Shown: piece by piece, positions 15,818-22,278 of the stretch
Layout of the letters: every line of letters starts with the position of its first letter
How positions within the stretch are numbered: the stretch's first letter is position 1
Origin: Lachnospiraceae bacterium
Lineage (GTDB): Bacteria > Bacillota > Clostridia > Lachnospirales > Lachnospiraceae
Assembly (NCBI GenBank): GCA_024696825.1
Contig: JAILGL010000103.1
Coordinates: 1 to 32,350 of the forward strand
Length of the DNA: 32,350 nt
Direction of reading: 5' to 3'
Notes under the pieces: model-generated
What the model saw: only the letters and a program-made list of their open reading frames with translations
The model's database searches: none
What the model was told of the DNA's origin: nothing
Position numbers and translations under genes: made by a program

Positions 15818-15848
15818 TTGTGATTGTATAAGTATTTGATAATCACAA
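15818..15848 (+). repeat. 8-bp inverted repeat upstream of the transglutaminase-like gene
   Basis: TTGTGATT (15818-15825) and AATCACAA (15841-15848) are perfect inverted copies separated by 15 bases, 28 bases ahead of the next start codon. It may be a regulator site or a leader hairpin. No T-run follows. Confidence 0.45.
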
Positions 15849-15876
15849 GATTAATTAGCTAAGAATGGAGGATTAT

Positions 15877-17103
15877 ATGTTAAAGAAAAGAATTTTAACC
15901 TTTATGTTAGTTTTATTTGCAGTACTCTTTACTCCTTTATGTGTGAAGGAAAGTGCAAGCGCTGCTACAAAGCCTAATTACAGCGGTGCTAAGACAGCTA
16001 TTATAGCTGCTTACAAGAGTTACAGTACAGAGGTTGATGTTTCAAAATATAATATCAACTATAAGAAGAATTATAAGAAGCTTAAGAAAATGATGTCTGA
16101 GATAGTTAATAATACACCAGAGCTTTTCTATACCGGAACTTCATATACAGTTTCAAGAAAAAAGTCTAATGACATGGTTGTAAAGATTGGTCTTGGTTAT
16201 TCATCTACCTATGCTAAGAGTAGTGGAGCTCCTAAAAAGGGTGCCATTAAAAAGGCTAAGGCAAAGCTTGACACTGCAGTAAGTACAGCCATAGGTAAGC
16301 TTGATTCTAAGATGACTAAGATTGAAAAGGCTTTAGTGCTTCACGATTATATCGTATCTACAACAGCCTATAATGACAAAAAGGCTAATACTTCAAGAGT
16401 TAAGGATTATGGCGCTTTAGTAGACCACAAGGCTAACTGCCAGGGTTATACCATCGCATATATGCTTCTTCTTAACAAGGCTGGTATTAAGTCTAAGATT
16501 ATTCAGTCTGAGAAGATGAATCATATGTGGAACAAGGTTAAGATTGGTAAGTATTGGTTAAATGTAGACGTTACATTTGACGATCCTGTAGATGCCATAA
16601 AGCTTGCAGATCAGTATGGTGTAGTTAAGCATGATTACTTTATGCTTAGTGATAAGAAGTTAAAGAAGGGTGAGCATTACGGCTATAGCGTTGGTAAGCT
16701 TACTTCTACCACTAAGTATGATAAGAAGTATTGGCAGAAGGTTAACTCTGCATTTGTAAGAAATGATGGAAAGTGGCTTTACATAAGCCCAAGTGGAGTA
16801 TGCGAAAGGGAGACAGTGCTTGCTAAGACCTTTACACTTCTCTATTCTGCAAAGATAGCTTCATTTGTAAGATTTAAGGATAACATTTATTATTATATCG
16901 ATTATAAGAACAATGCTATCTATAAGTATACAATATCTGATAATTCTGCAAATCTTTTATGGAAATGTGAGAATTATTATAAGTCACCATATGCCCTTAA
17001 GCAGATTAAGGTAAGCGGTAATTATATAGCTTATAAGGTTGGTAATGGAACAGGCTATAAGACAGGAAAGCTTGCAGTTGAAAGCTCAGGAAACTTAGCT
17101 TAA
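15877..17103 (+). CDS. Secreted transglutaminase-like protein
   Basis: The start at 15877 has GGAGG (15867-15871) five bases upstream; the ATG at 15865 overlaps that site. The 408-aa protein has a signal peptide (MLKKRILTFMLVLFAVLFTP, cleavage probably after SASA near residue 29). The transglutaminase-like core lies at about 145-240 with an apparent Cys-His-Asp triad: Cys188 in KANCQGY, His216 in MNHMWNKV and Asp231 in LNVDVTFDDP. Bacterial members usually act as cysteine proteases or cross-linking/peptide-processing enzymes at the cell surface rather than true transglutaminases. Residues 265-408 are beta-rich with repeated short units (GKWLYISPSGV, DNIYYYIDYKNNAIYKY) resembling a propeller or solenoid. 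It ends at a strong bidirectional terminator. Confidence 0.85.
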   Translation: MLKKRILTFMLVLFAVLFTPLCVKESASAATKPNYSGAKTAIIAAYKSYSTEVDVSKYNINYKKNYKKLKKMMSEIVNNTPELFYTGTSYTVSRKKSNDMVVKIGLGYSSTYAKSSGAPKKGAIKKAKAKLDTAVSTAIGKLDSKMTKIEKALVLHDYIVSTTAYNDKKANTSRVKDYGALVDHKANCQGYTIAYMLLLNKAGIKSKIIQSEKMNHMWNKVKIGKYWLNVDVTFDDPVDAIKLADQYGVVKHDYFMLSDKKLKKGEHYGYSVGKLTSTTKYDKKYWQKVNSAFVRNDGKWLYISPSGVCERETVLAKTFTLLYSAKIASFVRFKDNIYYYIDYKNNAIYKYTISDNSANLLWKCENYYKSPYALKQIKVSGNYIAYKVGNGTGYKTGKLAVESSGNLA

Positions 17104-17141
17104 GAGATTTGGTAAAGAAACTTTATGTAAAATCTTATAAT

Positions 17142-17193
17142 AAAAATACAGACTATCATTGGTTAAAAAACCTTTGATAGTCTGTTTTATTTT
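17142..17193. terminator. Bidirectional intrinsic terminator between convergent genes
   Basis: ACAGACTATCA (17148-17158) and TGATAGTCTGT (17175-17185) are perfect inverted copies. T-runs follow on both strands (TTTTATTTT on plus; the plus-strand TAAAAATA gives the T-run on minus). It serves the transglutaminase-like gene and the convergent response regulator. Confidence 0.85.
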
Positions 17194-17217
17194 AATAATT
17201 ATTTTTTATATTGTCTG

Positions 17218-18774
17218 TTACTGCTTTTTCTTAGATTTTCTATATTCTGCAGGTGACATGGCAACATATTTTTTGAACTTGGTATGGAAATAATCAACAT
17301 TGTGATACCCAACCTTTTCAGCGATTTCATAGACCTTAAGGGAACTGTTTTCCAAAAGCTCCTTAGACTTATCTATACGAACCTGATCTACAAATATATT
17401 AAAACCAATGCCTACCTTTTTGTTAAATATTTTTCCAAGATAGGAGCTGTTATATCCAAACATTGGAGCTAAGCTTTCAAGTTTAATATCGTTCATGTAA
17501 TTATGCTTGATATAGTGCATGATATTATCGATAACGCTGTCACTGGAAGAGTTGCCAATACTTGAAATAATAAGGTTAAACTGTTCCTTTAAGAAATCAA
17601 TTATCTCATAGAGATAGTTCTTATTAGTGATAAACTGAATAATATCAGCATTGCTCATAAATGCTATGTCTGTGTTGTTGTAGAGATGGAATATTTTCTC
17701 CTTAACTGAAAGATAGAGGTCAGTTAAGAAAAGCTTTATCCTTGCTATATCATCAGGAGAGTTGTAGAGCTTCTTCTTAAGGTTATCCAGGGTTTCATCT
17801 AACTGGTTTTTCTTACCGGTCTGAAGAAGGTTAAGATATTCCTCACAACAGTTTTCAAGAAGCTCCGGTGATATAATAAATGGATTCTCTTCATCAACTA
17901 AAGGCAGGTCAGCATAGCCAACGGTATGCTGATTTTTCTCACAGAAAAATCTTCTTATAAGAAGTCTTGATGCCTCTTCATAGGAGATATGAATATCCTT
18001 AATGGAATCCACAACCCTACCATAGGCGATAAACAATGTATCGAGAGGTGAGTGCTTCTGTGGCTTTAATTTGCGATTATAATGATCCAAGAATTCATTA
18101 AATTTGCCAATGATAAAATCGTCCTTTAGGATTAATATATCGTGCTGATCTATCTGTATGGTTTCATAGGTGTTTTTCTGAGAGTTTGTAACCTTTAAAA
18201 GATCTGAAAATTTATAGGTCATACCGGTCTTACCGGTTCCGTACTGCTCATAGATAACTACCTGATATTTGTCAGCAGTTATGCCTATGTCCTCTGTATC
18301 AATTTTATCGTAATCAGCCTTATTCATAAGTAAGTCAAATATTATACTTCCCTTAGCTCTCTGACGATAAGTTATAAGGGTCTCACTCTTTTGATTTTCC
18401 ACTGAGAACTGCTTGGCAATATTAGTTACTGCATCGAGTAATTCATCCTCGTCTATAGGCTTTGCAAGATAGTAGTCAACACCGTACTGTATAGCTGTCT
18501 GAGTATATTTGAAATCGGTAAATCCACTGAGGATGATGACCTTACCCTTAAAACCTGCTTCTCTTGCCTGCTTAACAATCTCAGTACCAATCATCTTAGG
18601 CATTCTTACATCTAAAAGAACCAGATCAGGCTGTTTTTTAATTATATTTTCAAATGCTTCTAAGCCATTAGAGGCTTCTCCAATAATATTAAACCCTAAG
18701 GCTTTCCAATTAATTATTTTCTTTAAACCCTGACGAATAAGTAACTCGTCATCTGCTATAAAGACTGTATACAT
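17218..18774 (-). CDS. YesN/AraC-type two-component response regulator
   Basis: The start is ATG at 18774 (MYTVFIADDELLIRQG) with AGGAG seven bases upstream; an earlier in-frame start would overlap this site. The 518-aa protein has an N-terminal receiver domain with acidic pair Asp8/Asp9, phosphoacceptor Asp55 in LVLLDVRMP and Lys105 in YYLAKPIDED. The centre (120-410) is a long helical/mixed region of the kind found in YesN proteins. The C-terminal 105 residues are an AraC DNA-binding domain (LESLAPMFGYNSSYLGKIF and VYEIAEKVGYHNVDYFHTKFKK). Such regulators usually control sugar uptake or polysaccharide use genes with a partner YesM-type histidine kinase, but no kinase or transporter is next to this one. 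Its promoter and two repeated operator-like sites lie just upstream. Confidence 0.93.
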   Translation of the reverse strand: MYTVFIADDELLIRQGLKKIINWKALGFNIIGEASNGLEAFENIIKKQPDLVLLDVRMPKMIGTEIVKQAREAGFKGKVIILSGFTDFKYTQTAIQYGVDYYLAKPIDEDELLDAVTNIAKQFSVENQKSETLITYRQRAKGSIIFDLLMNKADYDKIDTEDIGITADKYQVVIYEQYGTGKTGMTYKFSDLLKVTNSQKNTYETIQIDQHDILILKDDFIIGKFNEFLDHYNRKLKPQKHSPLDTLFIAYGRVVDSIKDIHISYEEASRLLIRRFFCEKNQHTVGYADLPLVDEENPFIISPELLENCCEEYLNLLQTGKKNQLDETLDNLKKKLYNSPDDIARIKLFLTDLYLSVKEKIFHLYNNTDIAFMSNADIIQFITNKNYLYEIIDFLKEQFNLIISSIGNSSSDSVIDNIMHYIKHNYMNDIKLESLAPMFGYNSSYLGKIFNKKVGIGFNIFVDQVRIDKSKELLENSSLKVYEIAEKVGYHNVDYFHTKFKKYVAMSPAEYRKSKKKQ

Positions 18775-18809
18775 AATATTTCTCCTCTTCATACTTAGAG
18801 TATAAGGAT

Positions 18810-18839
18810 ATTATACTTTATTATTATTTGATGTTGCAA
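18810..18839 (-). promoter_or_regulatory. Sigma-A-type promoter of the response regulator
   Basis: On the minus strand TTGCAA (18839-18834) and a consensus TATAAT (18815-18810) are separated by 18 bp. The predicted start of transcription is near 18803. Confidence 0.7.
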
Positions 18840-18840
18840 T

Positions 18841-18907
18841 AGAATAATTATTCTTTTATAATCTAAAAAAGTGGAATATTTCGTGTAATTATTCTAAAGG
18901 ATAATTA
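18841..18907. promoter_or_regulatory. Operator-like repeats upstream of the response-regulator promoter
   Basis: AGAATAATTATTCT (18841-18854) is a perfect 14-bp palindrome two bases upstream of the -35 box. Its 10-base half TAATTATTCT recurs exactly at 18886-18895, 41 bp away (about four helical turns), and is part of a second inverted repeat, TAATTAT/ATAATTA (18886-18907). The palindrome centres near -44 of the predicted start, where an activator contacting RNA polymerase would bind. Confidence 0.5.
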
Positions 18908-18974
18908 TGGTAATATTCAGTTTTAATAAAGTAAAATTAGTAATATCAGTTAAAACACCATATGAGAGGAAGAT

Positions 18975-19376
18975 ATGGCAAGAATAAGTATTAATGGAGA
19001 GCATAGCTCCTATGGAGAGAGCGTTGAAGTAAATGAAAGCTATGAGGCTGTATATAAACCTATTGGAGACAGGTATATTATAAAATATACCGAGATTACT
19101 GAGGATGGTAAAAATATCGTTGTAATTAAGGCTTCCAAATCGGAAATTAAGATTAAAAGAAGGGGGTATATCGATTCCTTAATGATATTTAAGCCGGGTA
19201 TAACTCGGGTTAATTACAGTGCAGGAGGTATGGCTGTGGATATGCAGATAAATACCATTTTGCAGGAGGTTAAGTCTTCAGAAAAGGGAGTTAGTATAAA
19301 TCTTGTTTATAAGCTTTTATCAGGAGAGAGTGTAATTACGGAAAACAAGCTGTTTATAACAGTTACAGAGGATTAA
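18975..19376 (+). CDS. DUF1934 (YwiB-like) beta-barrel protein
   Basis: The 133-aa protein begins behind GAGAGGAAG. It is made of regularly spaced beta strands (YIIKYTEITEDGKNIVVIKAS, EIKIKRRGYIDSLMIFKPG, then VDMQINTILQEVK) that match the calycin-like barrel of DUF1934 proteins. No function is established. In B. subtilis the homolog ywiB lies directly before argS; here argS is about 4.5 kb upstream with three other genes between, so the old neighbourhood may be preserved but opened up. It is divergent from the response regulator and shares the 200-bp intergenic region containing its operator-like repeats. The esterase gene follows after 38 bp. Confidence 0.75.
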   Translation: MARISINGEHSSYGESVEVNESYEAVYKPIGDRYIIKYTEITEDGKNIVVIKASKSEIKIKRRGYIDSLMIFKPGITRVNYSAGGMAVDMQINTILQEVKSSEKGVSINLVYKLLSGESVITENKLFITVTED

Positions 19377-19414
19377 TAGTATTAATCATATTAAAAGAAT
19401 TGTGAGGAGAAAAA

Positions 19415-20554
19415 ATGTTAACTACAACTATAAATTATAAAGCAGATGAAACTAATGTTAAGATATGTGGAAGAACTGTTTATCGCGATGGTATAAGATA
19501 TATAGGATATTCAGGAAGTGGTATAGAATTTATCATTGAGGGTAGCGCTGCAAGGGTAATGCTTGTGACTGATGATTCTGTAAGACCTTCATTTCATAAG
19601 GCAAACATCGGTGTATATGCCTGGGAGGTTGACGAGAATAATAATATAACTCGCCAGCTTGATCTTGGAGGCGAATTTAAGGATAAAAGAATAGTTGTCA
19701 CTGAGGAAAAGAAGCTCTATACCCTTGTAAAATGTGACGAGAAGAAGAGGCTTCTTATAAAGATTATGAAATACTCTGAGCCTGAGTATGCAATTTGTGG
19801 AATAAAGGAGATTGTTACAGATAGTGAGGTAATGATTCCTGCTCCAAGTAAGGCTCACAGAATTGAATTTATAGGTGATTCCATTACCTGTGGTTATGGT
19901 GTGGACGGTAATCTTCAGCTTATGGAACACAGAACAGAGGATGAGAATCCTTGTAAATCCTATTCTCTTACAACTGTAAGAGCCTTCGATGCAGATGTTA
20001 ATGTTGTGGCTTGGAATGGAAAGGGCATAATATCAGGCTATATAGGAGATGAGCTTGAGAAAAAGGATGAATCCTGGCTTATGCCAATGCTTTATAAATA
20101 TACAGACGGCGGCCTTTTTAGAGATTATTTTAAAGAGGATAAGGCGACCTGGGAAAAATGGGATTTTTCCAAATACTCACCAGAGCTTATAATCATTTAT
20201 CTTGGAACTAATGACTGCAGTTATACAAGAAGTATGGAGTCCAGAAATGATGAGTTCTGTGAGGGCTATGTTAATTTCTTAAAATATGTTAGAAGTAAAA
20301 ATCAGGCTGCAAAAATCTTATGTATATTTGGAACTATGGATGACAGATTAAATGACACTACAGTTAAGGCAGTAAATGCTTATAAAAATGAGACTGGCGA
20401 TAATGAGATTTATTATAAGGAGCTTCCTCATCAGTTAGAGGAAGATGGCTATGGTACATTTTGGCATCCAACACCAGTGAGCCATAAGAAAGCAGCAGAG
20501 GTTGTTATTAAAGAGGTTGAAGAAATCATGGGTTGGGAGAGAGTTGATTCTTAA
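19415..20554 (+). CDS. SGNH-family esterase, CE2-like (carbohydrate deacetylase type)
   Basis: The 379-aa protein starts behind GTGAGGAG. Residues 10-145 form a beta-sandwich-like N-terminal region (YRDGIRYIGYSGSGIEFIIEG), as in CE2 esterases. Residues 148-379 are the SGNH hydrolase domain: nucleophile Ser156 in EFIGDSITCGYG, the oxyanion-region Gly and Asn in IIYLGTNDCSY, and the catalytic-His block FWHPTPVSH (His351). This layout matches CE2 acetylxylan/mannan esterases, which use a Ser-His dyad. It has no signal peptide, so it would deacetylate oligosaccharides after import, not the polymer outside. The neighbouring gene is DUF1934 and the divergent gene is the YesN-type regulator, which suggests sugar-linked regulation by context only. 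Confidence 0.82.
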   Translation: MLTTTINYKADETNVKICGRTVYRDGIRYIGYSGSGIEFIIEGSAARVMLVTDDSVRPSFHKANIGVYAWEVDENNNITRQLDLGGEFKDKRIVVTEEKKLYTLVKCDEKKRLLIKIMKYSEPEYAICGIKEIVTDSEVMIPAPSKAHRIEFIGDSITCGYGVDGNLQLMEHRTEDENPCKSYSLTTVRAFDADVNVVAWNGKGIISGYIGDELEKKDESWLMPMLYKYTDGGLFRDYFKEDKATWEKWDFSKYSPELIIIYLGTNDCSYTRSMESRNDEFCEGYVNFLKYVRSKNQAAKILCIFGTMDDRLNDTTVKAVNAYKNETGDNEIYYKELPHQLEEDGYGTFWHPTPVSHKKAAEVVIKEVEEIMGWERVDS

Positions 20555-20663
20555 ATTTTTAGAAACTGATGGTGTTGTAATGCAAGATTCTTAAGAATTT
20601 ATGAAGATTTATATAAACTCTTGATTTTTGATATTTGAGGTGTTAGTATAAGGCTAACCTAAT

Positions 20664-20700
20664 AACCATTCCCTATTTTTTATAAGGGGTTGCAATGGTT
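20664..20700 (+). promoter_or_regulatory. ssrA: Hairpin across the mature 5' end of tmRNA
   Basis: AACCATT (20664-20670) and AATGGTT (20694-20700), with inner CCCT/AGGG arms, can pair around a T-rich loop, leaving a five-base bulge on the 3' side. The fold spans the predicted 5' end of tmRNA (20686) and would compete with the acceptor stem in the precursor. Confidence 0.35.
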
Positions 20701-21037
20701 TCGACGGGCTAATGGAAGATGGTGAAGCTGTCCGTGTCTATCGGGAATCACGTTAATAATCCGGTACTTTAAATATAAATGCAGACGAAAAAGTTGCATT
20801 AGCTGCCTAAGCGTAGCTTGTCGAACTTGAGTTACCTGCGACTTAAGACCTCGGCATCAGACCTAGCAGGACAACTTGTCAGTCAAAGCTTTGAGACTGT
20901 TCAAGTATTTATGAAGCTACCTGGGATTAAAGCCTGTTAGTGGGCGTTAGTTTTCAGGGAATTACAAAACACTGACTATGACAGTAGAAGAACATTGGAA
21001 GATAGTTCGGACCCGGGTTCGATTCCCGGCAGCTCCA
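20686..21037 (+). ncRNA. ssrA: tmRNA (SsrA), trans-translation ribosome rescue RNA
   Basis: The 5' GGGGTTG pairs with 3' CAGCTCC to form the acceptor stem (seven pairs, including G-U). The tRNA-like signature GGTTTCGACGGG lies near the 5' end and the T-arm GGGTTCGATTCCCGG near the 3' end. The internal reading frame runs GCA 20781 to TAA 20808-20810 and encodes the tag ADEKVALAA, whose ALAA tail is the usual protease-recognition end; with the first Ala delivered by the charged tRNA-like domain the full tag is AADEKVALAA. The template does not encode CCA (ATTC follows the stem), so it must be added by nucleotidyltransferase. Total length is about 352 nt. SmpB, its protein partner, is not in the window. 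A strong terminator follows. Confidence 0.97.
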
Positions 21038-21052
21038 TTCCTTAATGGATTT

Positions 21053-21113
21053 AACGACTACATTTGCAAGTGGATTAAGAATAATCTCATTGCATGTGTG
21101 GTCGTTTTTTTTT
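21053..21113 (+). terminator. Intrinsic terminator of ssrA
   Basis: AACGAC-TACATTTGCAA (from 21053) pairs with TTGCATGTGTG-GTCGTT (ending 21106), followed by a run of nine T. It has a long imperfect stem with a GC-containing base. Confidence 0.88.
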
Positions 21114-21146
21114 GCATTTCTACACTTGATATATAGGTGAAAATGC

Positions 21147-21175
21147 TTGTATGAAATCTCCATAAAGAGTATAAT
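21147..21175 (+). promoter_or_regulatory. Sigma-A-type promoter for the lysozyme-like gene
   Basis: TTGTAT (21147-21152) and a consensus TATAAT (21170-21175) are 17 bp apart, just after the ssrA terminator. Confidence 0.6.
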
Positions 21176-21213
21176 GAAACCATCTATATGATTTTAAGGA
21201 GACGAGTACTTTA

Positions 21214-22203
21214 ATGGACAGAAAGAAAGTTGTATATAGCCTGGATAAAGAGGCTAGAGATAAGTTTTTTTCTCTTTCAAAAAAGGAAAAAGCAAGCATT
21301 TTTAGAAAGACAGAATATTATGCTTTTACTGAGCATAGAAAGCTTCGTGCAAAATACATTTCCCAACATGGTTATAAAAAATATAAAGAGGTTGCCAAGG
21401 ATAGGGATTTTATCGAGGAACACGCCATAATTATTCTTGGTAATATTTTGACGGGCAAAAAGCCTAAGTCTAATATTAAAACCATCGATGGTGAAGATGC
21501 TGCACTGGTTAAGTTTGTAAAGCTCCCCTATATATGGATTGGAGTAGTGGTAATTGCATTAATATTTGTGCTTAAGGGAACCGTTTTTTCAAAGCAGGGA
21601 AAAAAGCCTTCTGGTAAACAGACAAAGGTTGTTACCAGTGATAAGAAGAATAAAAAGAAAAAAAGAAAACGTAAAAAGGCTAAGTTAAAAACCGTAAAGG
21701 TTTATAAAAGTGATGTTTCAGATTCCACCAAGAGCTATAGAGCCATAATGGAGAAGCATTGTAACATTTATAATATTGGTGAATATATCGAGGTAATAAT
21801 GGCTATTACTGAGCAGGAATCAGGTGGCCAGGGTATCGATGTCATGCAGTCCTCGGAGTCGGGCTACGGACAGAATAATCCGGTGCTTACAGCGGAGGAA
21901 AGTATTAATGCCGGAATTCATCTGTTTTCAGTATGTTTAGACATTGCGGAGTGTAAAAGTCCTAAGGATATAGAAAGGCTAAAGCTTGCACTTCAGGGCT
22001 ATAATTACGGTTATGGCTATATCAGATGGGCGAATCTTCACTATGGAGGATTTTCAGAAAATAATGCGGCAATCTTTTCTGCGGAAATGAAGGCTAAGTT
22101 AAATACTTCAGTATATGGTGATCCTGAATATGTTTATCATGTGCTTAGATATTATAAAACTCAAAAGGTTAAAATTAGAGAGACCAGTGAGAAGAAAAAA
22201 TAA
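21214..22203 (+). CDS. Membrane-anchored lysozyme-like (glycoside-hydrolase fold) protein
   Basis: The 329-aa protein starts at ATG 21214; AAGGAG lies 12 bases upstream, a long spacing, so the start is a little uncertain. Residues 1-100 are basic and charged and would be cytoplasmic. One membrane helix spans 105-121 (YIWIGVVVIALIFVLKG). A very Lys-rich linker follows (130-160, KKNKKKKRKRKKAKLK). The C-terminal domain (170-315) is a bacterial lysozyme-like domain of the kind found in Tn916 Orf14-type and phage lysozymes: AITEQESGGQGIDVMQSSES with candidate catalytic Glu202, then NPVLTAEESINAGIHLF and LQGYNYGYGYIRW. It would act on peptidoglycan outside the membrane. No conjugation or phage genes are near, so it is probably a chromosomal cell-wall enzyme. 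ssrA is the upstream neighbour. Confidence 0.85.
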   Translation: MDRKKVVYSLDKEARDKFFSLSKKEKASIFRKTEYYAFTEHRKLRAKYISQHGYKKYKEVAKDRDFIEEHAIIILGNILTGKKPKSNIKTIDGEDAALVKFVKLPYIWIGVVVIALIFVLKGTVFSKQGKKPSGKQTKVVTSDKKNKKKKRKRKKAKLKTVKVYKSDVSDSTKSYRAIMEKHCNIYNIGEYIEVIMAITEQESGGQGIDVMQSSESGYGQNNPVLTAEESINAGIHLFSVCLDIAECKSPKDIERLKLALQGYNYGYGYIRWANLHYGGFSENNAAIFSAEMKAKLNTSVYGDPEYVYHVLRYYKTQKVKIRETSEKKK

Positions 22204-22278
22204 TTTTCAATGTATTAAATGTATATGAGGAATTAATAGAAAATATAAAAAGTATTATTTTAAATGGAGGAAAAAATA

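Noticed and set aside
20954..21163. A 69-codon minus-strand frame containing SCRESNPGP
   Set aside because: It is antisense to the T-arm of tmRNA and its terminator. CRESNPGP-type peptides are a known artefact of reading tRNA-like T-arms backwards.
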